Shown here: positions 17,966 through 27,121 of the stretch, in pieces
Layout of the letters: each line of letters starts with the position of its first letter
How positions within the stretch are numbered: the stretch's first letter is position 1
Notes under the pieces: generated by a model
What the model saw: the letters and a program-made list of their open reading frames with translations, nothing else
Databases searched by the model: none
What the model was told of the DNA's origin: nothing
Program-made: the position numbers and the translations under genes
Assembly: GCA_903838355.1 (NCBI GenBank)
Contig: CAILYC010000006.1
Coordinates: 62,001-126,000 of the forward strand
DNA: 64,000 nucleotides
Reading direction: 5' to 3'
Source of the DNA: an uncultured Burkholderiales bacterium
Lineage (GTDB): Bacteria; Pseudomonadota; Gammaproteobacteria; Burkholderiales; Burkholderiaceae_C

Positions 17966-20900
17966 CTAGGGGGTGTCCAATTTGGTCACCTGTGGGTCTT
18001 GCCAACTCCCACTGATGTGAAAGGTCCGGGTGCTCGCCTTGATCAAGGGTTGGCGAAGGACATATTGGGCTAAAAAGCTGGTGAGTCCCACCACGGGATT
18101 GATGGTGCTGTAGATCAAGGAGGCCGTCCCTGCGTTGATCTCGGGAATCACCACCACGCGCACATCTTGTGACTCCTGCGCAATGCTCGCTTGTCCTTCG
18201 AGCATGACGGCGGCAGACACACCATTCATCACCAAGTTTTGCGTCGAAGCGTTGCCGTGTGCAAGACTCACGTCCCCGCGGATATTGTCAAAGGCAAAAC
18301 CTTCACCAAACAAATCGCGGAAATCCAAGGTCAAGCGCCTGGGCAGGGCCTGCAAATTGAGCACCCCCAAGAGTCTGGAAGCCCCAGGTTCGGTTTTAAG
18401 GAACTGTCCGAGCTCGATATCGAGGTTCATTTGCCCACTCAATTGATCAAAATTGGGATTGATCAAAGAGCCCCCCCAAGAGATTTGGCCCTTGAGATGG
18501 CCCTTGCCGTTTTTGAGCACACCTTTCATGCCAAAGCGGTCCAATACATTGCCGGCGTTGCCAATGGCCAGATCGAGCTTGAGTGCGGTTTGGGGTTTGG
18601 GGTCGCTCACGCTGGGTCCCCAGTGGCCTGAGGCGCTCAGGGTGGCGTCTGGGTTGTTGAGAGTGAGTGGGTCGAAATGCCACACCGTTTGGCCGGCGGG
18701 GTCAAGGCTAGAGTGGGTGTTGAATTGAAGTTTGCCCAAGGGGTGGCCTTTGAGTTCGAGCTCATCGACCGACAAATTGAGCCATGACAACAGCGAGGTG
18801 TTTTGGCTCAGCAAGGGGTCCGAACTTAAAGGGGAACTGGGTGTGACGTTCAAATAATTCAAATGGGCGTTGAGTCCTCGTTTGCTCGCATCACCTGAAA
18901 GCAAGAGGTCTACATTGCCGCGCAACTCTTGAGACTCGATTTGCGCCAACCAGTGGTCTGTTTGTCGTGTGGTGCTCAGGTGCATTTGATGAAAATTGCG
19001 ACCTTGAACGGTGAGCGTTTGCGCACGCAGGTTCATGTGGGTGGGCATGCTCTCGGCCGTGCGTTCGAACCCTTGGGTGGTGCTGGCACGCACGGGGTCT
19101 TGCGAAGTGCTGATGGGGGAGATGGGCGGCCCGTTGATGCAAGTCTTATTGCCCGTGGTGTCCGAGCTCATGGGGTCCATTTGGTGATAGGCCGCTAGCC
19201 AGTCGTCCACAGACACCTGCGCGGCTTGCAGCTCCAAGTCCCACCCTTGGGGTGTCGAGCGAATGGGGGGCGTGACCTTGCTGAGCCAAAGGGTGGGGTT
19301 GATTGCCGCCGTCATGGTGTTGGGGCTTGCACCGGGTTCTGGCGACTGCAGGCTCAAGGCGCCTTTGTAAATGCGGGTCGTTGCGGTATTGTTGTCAAGA
19401 AAGAAGCGCATCAGAAGTCGGTCTGACAAGACCAAGCTCAAGCGCTCAAGGTTCAAATGGCTGTTGTTGGCCGTGAGCTTGTAGGGAAGAGACTCAAAAC
19501 TCAAGGCCATGGTGCTTGCCGCGCTTTTGTTCAAGGGCTCAGGCCCAGACACCGACAAGCCTTGTAGCGTTGAGTTCACGCTCAGCTCAACCCCCGCGGG
19601 GTCACGCGCCGAAATGGTGGCGGTGTAAGCGGTGCCCCCTTGGGTGAAGGCTCCCAAGCCTGAGATCCAACCGAGCTCACAGGCTTCTTTCAAGCCTTGT
19701 GAGGTCAACTGGCCGTTCACGCGAAGTTGAAGGAACTCGGGATTGGAGTTGTTGACGGTGGTGTTGGTGTTGGAGCCCAGTGCGCTGCCCAGCGCGCTCG
19801 CATTGAAGCCACCTTCGATGCGGGCATCTCCGCCAAGCGCATGAACTTGAACATTTTGCAAGGTCATGGTGTTGTCCGTGAAAGCGATGAGGCCCTTGGC
19901 ACGGGTGAGAAGTGGGGTGCCTGGAGCGATTTGCAAATCGTTGTTGAAAAAGCTGAGCGAGCCTTGAACTTTGCTGCGCTCGATTTGCAGGAGCGGTAAG
20001 TTGAGTTTGAGTTTCAACTCCGCAGGGCCACGGGCAATGGCTTTTTGCAGTGCGTTGGACAACAAGCCAGACACGGCTGAGTGATTGAGCACGGTGAGCA
20101 TGTCGGGCAAAGCCGAGCGGCTTTCGGCCAACACCTCAAGGTTCGGAGACAACAAGTCGGGGAGATGAATCTCCACGCGTGACCAAAAAAGCCTTGTCTC
20201 GGCACTCATGTAAGCGCTCGCTTTGGTGATCGATAGGTTTGGGCCGGTGATGTTGAGCTCCCCTTGTGCATCGACTAGCCCAGGCCATTCACTGCTCAAA
20301 CTGGCAGCACTGCTCCCCCCAAGGGGTGGCGAAGTGGGCAAGGCGCTGTCGAGGGCCGTCTTGGATGGGGTCTTGGGGTAATAATTCAGGCCCACATGGT
20401 TGAGACTGGCCCGGATGGACAATTCACCTTCGCGCGGATTCTTAAAGGGAATGGCGTTCAAGGGCCCATGAATTTTGATGCTGCCACTGCTGGCAAAGCC
20501 TTGTGTCAAGGCCTCTTTGAGGTATTGGCGCACAGAAGCATTGATCGCTTGCGGCAAGTATTTATAAAGCGCTTTGGCTTCGAGGTGATGGACTTGAGCG
20601 TCGAGGTCCAAGAGGCCTGGGTCGCCCAGGTCGCCCGGGTCGCCCGGGTTACCTTGGCCGCCCTGGTCGCGCAGCTCGGCAGGGCTTTGGCCTTTCATGG
20701 CTCTCTTGACGGTGCTGGCCCTGTGCCAAGCGCGTTGCCAGTCAAACTTGAAGTGAGCCGAGCCATCGGTGTTGTCGATGAGGCCATTGTTAACATGGAC
20801 ATGGAGTTGTTCAGCATTGTTTTCCCAAGCGACATCGGCCAAGAATTTTTTCATCTCGATGCGGGGCTCTTCCAATGCGCCTAAAAAATCTGCAAATCCG

Positions 20901-22558
20901 TCTGAGATCGACACATTGGCGTGGCCTTGGTGCTCAGAGATGTCGAACACGATGTCGGCACCTTTGATGCTCGGGATGTGGGCGAGCCATGGGTTGGGAC
21001 TCGTGGGGATTGTCTGACCAGTCTGACCCTGTGGGGCCGGTTTTGCGGCGGCACGGTCCCCTCTAGAAAACCCCTGCAAATGGCCTTGCAGGCGGAACTG
21101 GGCAAGGCTCGCAAAGGGATTGTCGTCCCCGGTATTGGGTTTGCTCGGTGCGGGTCTGGGCTCGGGGGGGGTGGCCGGGAGCGCATTTGAGGACAGCACA
21201 GGGCCTTTTGTGACGGCAAGCGGGCCAGGGGTTGGGTTCGCCGGGTCGGGTCGCAACAGTTTTTTGGCCTCTTGTAACATGTCAGCCAGACCCGGCTTGG
21301 CCGCTGGTGTTGGGGTCTCGCTGGTCCATGAGGCGCTGAAATCTTTGAGCTCTCCTTTGAGATTGAGAGCTCTGAGCAGTGCCGTCACCGCATGGTCGGG
21401 GGCGATTTTTTCAGACACTTGGGTGAGATGGTCCAAGGACGCTTGCGCGATATTGATCTCCCCTTGTGCTCCAGCCGACCAAGGTTGCGCGGTGTCGGAC
21501 AGGCGCAAGCGCAAATGCGACAGATTCCAGGCCTGGGGCTGACCCGCGACTTCTACGGCCAAGGCGTCGGTCTCCCATTCCCGCCCGCCTCTCCAGGGCT
21601 TGGAGCGCAAGCGTCCATGCGCTGAGTTCAAGATCAGTGCCGAGCTCGGTGACAAAGACGGGGTTTTGATATTGGACAAAGAGACGTCCAAGACTTGGGA
21701 AGTGAATGAGCCGCTGCTCACATCGCTCCAAAAGCGAAACCAACCTACTCCTTGGAGGCTGCTTGCGCCAGAGGCGCCCAAAGCGTATTTCAAGACGGTG
21801 GCGAGCTCAATCTCTTGGGCCTGGGCATAGACTTGGCCAGACCACTGCGACCACTGCCCGGGGTGCAAGCTGAGCAAGGGTTGGTGCATTTGAGCGCGAA
21901 CACTCAAGGGCATTGCGGCCGCATTGGAGACATCCGAGTCAAGCGCAACGGTGTGGCTCAATAGGCCATTTTCAACTTGAATGGACAAGCCTTTAAAGTG
22001 GCCTGTCTCTCCCAGGTGCAGCTCATCGAGCCAGTCCAACTCGGTATTCTTGGCGGAAAACGAATGAATTTTAAAAAAAGTGTCCGCCATGCCACTCTGG
22101 CCAGAGTCGCCCAAGCGGTTGTCACCCAACCACCATTGGCCTTGGTCGTCCAAACGGGCATGGATGTGCAGTCCCTCTAAGTCCAAATGGTCCAAACTGG
22201 CGCGCAACACCGAGGCCCAAGACAGGCTCAACCAGGCGTCGTTCACGCTCAACACCTGGGTTTGATGCTCATCCAGTGCGGCCAGGCCCTTTAAATGCAG
22301 CGTGGGCCAAAGGCCTGTGGTTTGTGCCTCCAAAGTGTCGATGTGAACCTGCAGCTTCAATGCCGCACTGGCTTGACGCTCAAGGGTGGGGCGCAGCACA
22401 TCAATTCGAGGCAAAATGAGCACATGGGCCAAGGTGAAGAGCCCCAAGGCCAAGACCCAAAAGGCAACACAAAGCCACAGCAAAGCACCGCTGACAGAAC
22501 TCACCCAGCGCCAAAGGCGCAAGGAGCGGGGTGCTGTGTCGGTGGATGTTGGGGTCAT
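17966..22558 (-). CDS. yhdP: YhdP-family AsmA-like envelope protein
   Basis: A very large protein (1530 residues). It has one N-terminal membrane helix (about residues 15-50, WLCVAFWVLALGLFTLAHV) and then a long region rich in beta-strand patterns, typical of the AsmA/TamB/YhdP lipid-bridge group (TIGR02099). In E. coli, YhdP helps move phospholipids from inner to outer membrane. The C-terminal part contains NFDQLSGQMNLDIELGQFL and a final membrane-proximal segment ending in TISGSWQ-type sequence. An unusual Pro/Gly insert at about residues 628-646 has six G-X-Y-like triplets (GNPGDPGDLGDPG). Another Pro/Ser-rich stretch lies near residue 440-480. It precedes the nitrilase gene and is divergent from glnE. 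Confidence 0.9.
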   Translation of the reverse strand: MTPTSTDTAPRSLRLWRWVSSVSGALLWLCVAFWVLALGLFTLAHVLILPRIDVLRPTLERQASAALKLQVHIDTLEAQTTGLWPTLHLKGLAALDEHQTQVLSVNDAWLSLSWASVLRASLDHLDLEGLHIHARLDDQGQWWLGDNRLGDSGQSGMADTFFKIHSFSAKNTELDWLDELHLGETGHFKGLSIQVENGLLSHTVALDSDVSNAAAMPLSVRAQMHQPLLSLHPGQWSQWSGQVYAQAQEIELATVLKYALGASGASSLQGVGWFRFWSDVSSGSFTSQVLDVSLSNIKTPSLSPSSALILNSAHGRLRSKPWRGGREWETDALAVEVAGQPQAWNLSHLRLRLSDTAQPWSAGAQGEINIAQASLDHLTQVSEKIAPDHAVTALLRALNLKGELKDFSASWTSETPTPAAKPGLADMLQEAKKLLRPDPANPTPGPLAVTKGPVLSSNALPATPPEPRPAPSKPNTGDDNPFASLAQFRLQGHLQGFSRGDRAAAKPAPQGQTGQTIPTSPNPWLAHIPSIKGADIVFDISEHQGHANVSISDGFADFLGALEEPRIEMKKFLADVAWENNAEQLHVHVNNGLIDNTDGSAHFKFDWQRAWHRASTVKRAMKGQSPAELRDQGGQGNPGDPGDLGDPGLLDLDAQVHHLEAKALYKYLPQAINASVRQYLKEALTQGFASSGSIKIHGPLNAIPFKNPREGELSIRASLNHVGLNYYPKTPSKTALDSALPTSPPLGGSSAASLSSEWPGLVDAQGELNITGPNLSITKASAYMSAETRLFWSRVEIHLPDLLSPNLEVLAESRSALPDMLTVLNHSAVSGLLSNALQKAIARGPAELKLKLNLPLLQIERSKVQGSLSFFNNDLQIAPGTPLLTRAKGLIAFTDNTMTLQNVQVHALGGDARIEGGFNASALGSALGSNTNTTVNNSNPEFLQLRVNGQLTSQGLKEACELGWISGLGAFTQGGTAYTATISARDPAGVELSVNSTLQGLSVSGPEPLNKSAASTMALSFESLPYKLTANNSHLNLERLSLVLSDRLLMRFFLDNNTATTRIYKGALSLQSPEPGASPNTMTAAINPTLWLSKVTPPIRSTPQGWDLELQAAQVSVDDWLAAYHQMDPMSSDTTGNKTCINGPPISPISTSQDPVRASTTQGFERTAESMPTHMNLRAQTLTVQGRNFHQMHLSTTRQTDHWLAQIESQELRGNVDLLLSGDASKRGLNAHLNYLNVTPSSPLSSDPLLSQNTSLLSWLNLSVDELELKGHPLGKLQFNTHSSLDPAGQTVWHFDPLTLNNPDATLSASGHWGPSVSDPKPQTALKLDLAIGNAGNVLDRFGMKGVLKNGKGHLKGQISWGGSLINPNFDQLSGQMNLDIELGQFLKTEPGASRLLGVLNLQALPRRLTLDFRDLFGEGFAFDNIRGDVSLAHGNASTQNLVMNGVSAAVMLEGQASIAQESQDVRVVVIPEINAGTASLIYSTINPVVGLTSFLAQYVLRQPLIKASTRTFHISGSWQDPQVTKLDTP
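20619..20672 (-). repeat. 9-bp tandem repeat encoding collagen-like triplets in yhdP
   Basis: Six imperfect copies of a nine-base unit (GGGTCGCCC and variants on the plus strand) lie head to tail. On the minus strand each encodes X-X-Gly, giving DQG, GQG, NPG, DPG, DLG, DPG. Copy-number change would keep the reading frame, so length variation is tolerable. Confidence 0.8.
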
Positions 22559-22647
22559 GGAAGGCGACTCAAGAAGGGGAATACAGGGTGAGGGGAATTA
22601 TTACAGGGTTCCAAGAAGAAGGGGATGGGACGAACCCATCTTACTCA

Positions 22648-25569
22648 ATGCCTCAGACGTTTTCTGAGGGGTCTCGCTACGCCCGGCGGGTTCGTCAACG
22701 TTACGCCTTGGACCTCGAAGCCTTGGCCCCGGGCCTGCCGCAAGAAGCCCATTTGAGGCGAGCACTCGAGGCCCTGCAAAAAACCTATTCGCTGGCCAGT
22801 GCACTGCGAATACTTCGGCAATTGGTCATGGAGCGCTTGCTGAGCCTTGATTGTGACGAGGCCTTGGGTCTGAAAGACGTGATGCTGTGCATTTGTACCT
22901 TGGCGCAATTTGCCTTGGCCAAGGCGTCTGAGCAGGCCCGTGATGAACTCGCCGCTTCATGGGGTTTGCCGCAAAACGCCCTCGGGGCTGAGGCGCACAT
23001 TTGGGTGGTCGCCATGGGCAAGCTCGGTGCCAAAGAGCTCAATGTCTCGAGCGACGTCGATCTCGTCTATGTGTATGAAGAGGATGGCCAGACCAGCGGA
23101 GAGCGCCACCACGTGGGCGCGCAGTCCATCTCCAACCAGGAGTATTTTTTGAAGTGGGCGCGAAAAATGTCTCAGCTCATTGCCCAAGTCAATGAGCATG
23201 GCTTTGTCTTTCGCATCGACTTGGCCTTGAGACCCTTCGGGCGTGCGAGCGTGAGCGCTTTGCCCCTGGCAGCTTTGGAGACTTATTTCAAGCAAGATGC
23301 GAGACCTTGGGAGCGTTTTGCTTGGCTCAAAGCACGGGTTTTGGGGCTGCACAGCAGTGCGCATGTGCTCGCCTCTAAAAAATTGTCTGCCCTCATATTG
23401 CCGTTTGTGTTTCGTCCTTATTTGGACTTCAGCTTGCTGCAAGCGATGCGCCAAATTCATCAACAAATCCAAGATCAAGCACAAAAGGATGCGCGCAAAC
23501 ACCACGGCCTCATCGACATCAAACTCGGGCGGGGTGGAATACGCGAAATCGAGTTTGGCGTGCAATTGCTGCAACTCGCTCGGGTGGGCACGCACCCCGA
23601 GCTGAGAACGCGCTCAACCCTCAAAGCGATTGAATACTTGCGTGCGGCGCATCTTTTGGAGCAAGAAGAGGCGCAGCAGTTGCAAGAGGCCTATGTTTTT
23701 TTGCGGCGACTCGAGCATCGCATTCAGTACTTGGACGATCAGCAAACCCACCGCCTGCCCAGTGCCGCTGAGGATGTGCGCTGGTTGGCGCTGTGTTTGG
23801 GGTTTGCAAGCCCAGAGGCTTTTGAAGCAGCGCTCAAGTCGCACCAATATTGGGTTCAAGCTTATTTTGATCGCTTGCTCGCACACCCCGAGGTGAGCGA
23901 GAGCGCCGTGATGGGGAGCGCGCCCTTGGCGCCCCAGACGGGCGAGCCCAATGGGGCTTCAAAGTCGAGTGGCAGCGCCCCGGCACAGGACCCTTTAATC
24001 GACCCTGTAAGCGAACCGTTGCGCGACCCTGTTCGCACAAGTGCTGAGCGAACACTTTGCCGCTTGCTTCAAGTGCTAGGGACTGTGCGCAAATCTTGGG
24101 TTTGGGTCTCCCCTGAGGTGCCGAGCAACACCACTCAAGATGACGGGCATGCGGTCTTGAAAGACGCTGACGTCGAACTCGAACTCAATCTCCTGCCCCT
24201 TGCCTGGTCCAAGTGGCTCGCATCTTTAAGATCGACCCAATCCACGCCTCTGATGCAAGACCGCCTGGAGCGCACGATCACGGTGCTGTCGCGCGCTCGC
24301 GCGTGGTTCGAGCATGCAGACGTGCAAGGTGCGCAAATTCTGTCCTGGCTTGAGTGGATGGAGCCCTTGCTCAAAAGAGACAACTATTGGGTGTTGCTGC
24401 ACGAAAACCCAAGCGTTCACCTTCGGCTGTTGCGGCTCATGACGGCCTCCCCTTGGAGCCAAGCGTATTTGAAGGCCCATCCTGCCGTGATCGACCTTTG
24501 GCTCAAGCCCCATTGGATCGAAGAGCGTTTTGACACGAACGCCTTTGTCAGCACCTTGCAGCGTCGCAAGTCGGCATTGGAGAGAATAGGGCAAGGTGAG
24601 GAAGAGCAACTCCTTGGGGTGATAAGACGCGAGCACCAAGCCCAAATGTTTCGCATTTTGACGCAGGATTTGATGGGCCACTTGACACTGCAAGAGGTGG
24701 GGGACGAATTGAGCGCCTTGGCCGATGCGGTGCTCAGTGTGTGTGCCCAATGGGTTTGGTGGCGGCTCAATCCCGCCTGGGTGCGTGATCTGCCCTTGGC
24801 CGTCATCGGTTACGGCAAGCTTGGCAGCAAGGAGTTGGGCTATGGCAGTGATTTGGACTTGGTCTTGTTGTACGACGATCAAAGTTCGATCACGCAAGAG
24901 CAATTCACGAAAATGGCCCGGCAAATGATCCATTGGATGACTCTCAAAACAGCCCAGGGCTTTCTTTATGAGGTCGACAGTGCCTTGAGGCCCAATGGCA
25001 ACGCTGGCTTGTTGGTGAGCGCCTTTGCCGCATTTGAGACCTATCAACGGCAATTGGGGGCCAACAGTGCTTGGACTTGGGAGCACCAGGCCTTGACCCG
25101 GGCGAGGTTTTGTCTCGGCCCGAAGGCCTTGTCTGAGCGTTTTGAGAGCCTCAGGGTTGAGGTCTTGTGTGCAAAACGTGACCCCAGGGTGTTGGCCCGA
25201 GAGGTGCTTGAGATGAGGCAAAAGATGTGGGCGAGCCAAACCATGTCTGGGCATCTCTTTGACCCCAAAGCAAGCCCTGGTGGCATGATCGATGTAGAGT
25301 TTGTCGTGCAATTTGTGGTGTTGGCGCACGCCCACCAATACCCCCAATTGGCCCAAAACATGGGCAATATGGCCTTGTTGATGCTTGCGCAAGATTTGGG
25401 ATTGATCCCGTCACCACTGGGGGGGAATGCGGCAGCGGCCTATCGTGAGCTTCGGCGCAGACAACACCAGTCAAGGCTGCACGAGACGGCCTTGCGTTGT
25501 GACCCCAGTGAATGCGCGGGCCCCATCGCGGCGGTCAAAGCCTTGTGGGCCAGTCAGTTTGAGACCTGA
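22648..25569 (+). CDS. glnE: Bifunctional glutamine synthetase adenylyltransferase / adenylyl-removing enzyme
   Basis: A 973-residue protein with two nucleotidyltransferase domains. The N-terminal domain has GAKELNVSSDVDLVYVY (about 127-145) and removes AMP from glutamine synthetase; the C-terminal one has GSKELGYGSDLDLVLLY (about 723-742) and adds it. Activity responds to PII signalling and so couples nitrogen status to GlnA. A GlnE domain-linking region lies between, interrupted by a Pro/Ser/Asp-rich insert near residue 440-480 that looks like a flexible linker. The start at 22648 was chosen because the frame upstream is unconserved and overlaps the divergent yhdP start. An AAGAAGGGG sequence lies upstream. 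Confidence 0.94.
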   Translation: MPQTFSEGSRYARRVRQRYALDLEALAPGLPQEAHLRRALEALQKTYSLASALRILRQLVMERLLSLDCDEALGLKDVMLCICTLAQFALAKASEQARDELAASWGLPQNALGAEAHIWVVAMGKLGAKELNVSSDVDLVYVYEEDGQTSGERHHVGAQSISNQEYFLKWARKMSQLIAQVNEHGFVFRIDLALRPFGRASVSALPLAALETYFKQDARPWERFAWLKARVLGLHSSAHVLASKKLSALILPFVFRPYLDFSLLQAMRQIHQQIQDQAQKDARKHHGLIDIKLGRGGIREIEFGVQLLQLARVGTHPELRTRSTLKAIEYLRAAHLLEQEEAQQLQEAYVFLRRLEHRIQYLDDQQTHRLPSAAEDVRWLALCLGFASPEAFEAALKSHQYWVQAYFDRLLAHPEVSESAVMGSAPLAPQTGEPNGASKSSGSAPAQDPLIDPVSEPLRDPVRTSAERTLCRLLQVLGTVRKSWVWVSPEVPSNTTQDDGHAVLKDADVELELNLLPLAWSKWLASLRSTQSTPLMQDRLERTITVLSRARAWFEHADVQGAQILSWLEWMEPLLKRDNYWVLLHENPSVHLRLLRLMTASPWSQAYLKAHPAVIDLWLKPHWIEERFDTNAFVSTLQRRKSALERIGQGEEEQLLGVIRREHQAQMFRILTQDLMGHLTLQEVGDELSALADAVLSVCAQWVWWRLNPAWVRDLPLAVIGYGKLGSKELGYGSDLDLVLLYDDQSSITQEQFTKMARQMIHWMTLKTAQGFLYEVDSALRPNGNAGLLVSAFAAFETYQRQLGANSAWTWEHQALTRARFCLGPKALSERFESLRVEVLCAKRDPRVLAREVLEMRQKMWASQTMSGHLFDPKASPGGMIDVEFVVQFVVLAHAHQYPQLAQNMGNMALLMLAQDLGLIPSPLGGNAAAAYRELRRRQHQSRLHETALRCDPSECAGPIAAVKALWASQFET

Positions 25570-25612
25570 GGTTTGGCTGGGCTCAAGGTGAGGTGCAATG
25601 GAGGGTTGTTGG

Positions 25613-25659
25613 TTTGTGTGCGGTTGTGGGTAGGGTTGTGGGTAGGGTTGTGGGAGGGG
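25613..25659 (+). repeat. Tandem GTTGTGGGTAGG repeat with quadruplex potential
   Basis: Two and a half copies of a 12-base unit give six runs of three or four G between 25628 and 25659, with two- to four-base loops. It lies between the convergent genes glnE and the heptose adenylyltransferase. The G-rich strand matches the glnE transcript. Confidence 0.6.
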
Positions 25660-25689
25660 TGCGTCAATGCCCGTAGCACCCAGCCTGCC

Positions 25690-26214
25690 TCAGCGTGTTG
25701 GCATGGACTGGATCAATTCCACCAATTTTGTGGTGGAGTAGCCGCTCACAAAGGGGATGGTGGTGGCGAGGCCGCCTGTGCTTCGCACCCACTGGGCCTC
25801 GGCCAAGGTATCCATGTTGTAGTCCCCGCCTTTGACCAAGACATCCGGTCGCAAGACTTGGATGATCGCCAAGGGCGTGTCCTCTTCAAACCATGTCACC
25901 AAACTCACGCTTTGCAAGGCCGCCATCACGTGGGCCCGGTCCAAGAGCGTGTTGAGCGGGCGCTCAGGGCCTTTGCCCAAGCGCTTGGCCGAGGCGTCGG
26001 TGTTCAAGGCCACGATCAAGTGCTGGCCGAGTTGGCGGGCTTTTTCCAAATAGCTGACGTGGCCTTTGTGCAAGACGTCAAAAACGCCATTGGTAAACAC
26101 CACCAGACCTTGTGCTTTGAGGGCTTGGCATTGCCTGGCCGCCTCTTCGGGGGGGACAATTTTGTCTTCAATGGGCAGGGCCCTGGGTTGGGGGGTCAGG
26201 CTGGTCGGGGTCAT
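25690..26214 (-). CDS. hldC: D-glycero-beta-D-manno-heptose 1-phosphate adenylyltransferase
   Basis: A 174-residue single-domain nucleotidyltransferase equal to the C-terminal half of E. coli HldE. It contains the TNGVFDVLHKGHVSYLEKAR block with the HxGH nucleotide-binding motif. VLVKGGDYNMDTL and FVSGYSTTKLVE follow near the end. It makes ADP-heptose from heptose 1-phosphate and ATP for the LPS inner core. The kinase half is not in the window; separate kinase and adenylyltransferase genes are usual in betaproteobacteria. It is divergent from the peroxidase gene and converges with glnE. Confidence 0.92.
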   Translation of the reverse strand: MTPTSLTPQPRALPIEDKIVPPEEAARQCQALKAQGLVVFTNGVFDVLHKGHVSYLEKARQLGQHLIVALNTDASAKRLGKGPERPLNTLLDRAHVMAALQSVSLVTWFEEDTPLAIIQVLRPDVLVKGGDYNMDTLAEAQWVRSTGGLATTIPFVSGYSTTKLVELIQSMPTR

Positions 26215-26302
26215 GGTGAGGAGGTGTTTGGCCTAAGCCCTTGCAAAAAAGGGCCATTGCGAGAATGCGCCAAGAGTAGTTAAAATTTGTTGTAATAAAA
26301 AT

Positions 26303-26316
26303 GGCAAAAATGCCAA
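26303..26316. promoter_or_regulatory. Palindrome TGGCA-AAAA-TGCCA, possible operator
   Basis: A five-base inverted repeat with a four-base spacer lies in the divergent space between hldC and the peroxidase gene, about 180 bases before the peroxidase start. It could be a transcription-factor site, but I cannot name the factor and chance is possible in this A-rich stretch. Confidence 0.3.
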
Positions 26317-26493
26317 GATGACGCTAGAGTTTAAGCCCATTTATCGCGATCCCAAGATCCCAATAGGCGGTTGGGCTCGACTTGTCAAACCTGGACTCGG
26401 GGTCCACCCCCGCACTCGTCTCGTCAAGACTCGGGCACCAGTTTGAGCGAGACTTGTTAGATGGACCCTCACCCACTTGAGACTGTTTTCCCC

Positions 26494-27120
26494 ATGAATA
26501 TTCGCTGTCGCCTCATTGAACACGTGCTGTTGGCCTTGGCCGCCCTGATGGTCCTGCCCGCTTGGGCGCAAAGCGCCGCCAGCAGCACGGCATCTGCAGA
26601 CCATGCGCCCAGTGCCCCAGCCGCTCAAAGCCAGTGCCCTGTCGTGCTCAACTACCGGGTGTTGAGACTACAAGACGAGAAGACCCAAGACTTGTGCCAA
26701 TACGCCGGTCAAGTCGTGTTGGTGGTCAACACCGCTTCTTTTTGTGGCTTTACCCCCCAGTACAAAGGCCTCGAAGCCCTATATGACAAATACAAAAGCC
26801 GTGGCTTTGTGGTGCTGGGGTTTCCATCGAATGATTTCTCACAAGAACCCAATGGCAATGCGGAGATTGCCGACTTTTGCGAAAGCACCTTTGGGGTGAA
26901 GTTTCCCATGTTCACCAAAACCGCGGTGAAGGGCGACTCGGCGACACCGCTGTTCAAGACCTTGGCCAAGCGCACGGGCACCACGCCGAAATGGAATTTT
27001 TACAAATACTTGATCTCCCGAGACGGTCAAAAGATTGTGAGTTATTCCAGCATGACCACACCCCAGGACAAAGACTTCTTGAGCGAACTCGACATGGCGC
27101 TCAACGCTCGAGCCAATTGA
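26494..27120 (+). CDS. Exported glutathione peroxidase-family protein
   Basis: A 208-residue protein with a signal peptide (Arg then LLALAALMVLPAWAQS, cleavage after about residue 26) and an Ala/Ser linker. The thioredoxin-like GPx domain has the peroxidatic cysteine in NTASFCGFTPQYKGLE and the KWNFYKYLI tryptophan/asparagine motif. The usual FPCNQF block reads FPSNDF, so the common tetrad glutamine and the nearby cysteine are replaced. It should reduce peroxides in the periplasm, probably with a thiol-disulfide partner rather than glutathione; that partner is inferred. It ends one base before the flavoprotein gene and looks like the first gene of the long plus-strand run. The start 26494 gives a good signal peptide. 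Confidence 0.88.
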   Translation: MNIRCRLIEHVLLALAALMVLPAWAQSAASSTASADHAPSAPAAQSQCPVVLNYRVLRLQDEKTQDLCQYAGQVVLVVNTASFCGFTPQYKGLEALYDKYKSRGFVVLGFPSNDFSQEPNGNAEIADFCESTFGVKFPMFTKTAVKGDSATPLFKTLAKRTGTTPKWNFYKYLISRDGQKIVSYSSMTTPQDKDFLSELDMALNARAN

Positions 27121-27121
27121 G

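Noticed and set aside
24226-25392. A 388-codon minus-strand frame over glnE
   Set aside because: It lies inside the second nucleotidyltransferase domain of GlnE on the other strand and shows no independent coding signs.
26215-26493. ECF sigma (RpoE/ChrR-type) promoter upstream of the peroxidase gene
   Set aside because: GATCC-like sequences occur, but no matching TAAG-type -10 at the right distance was found.
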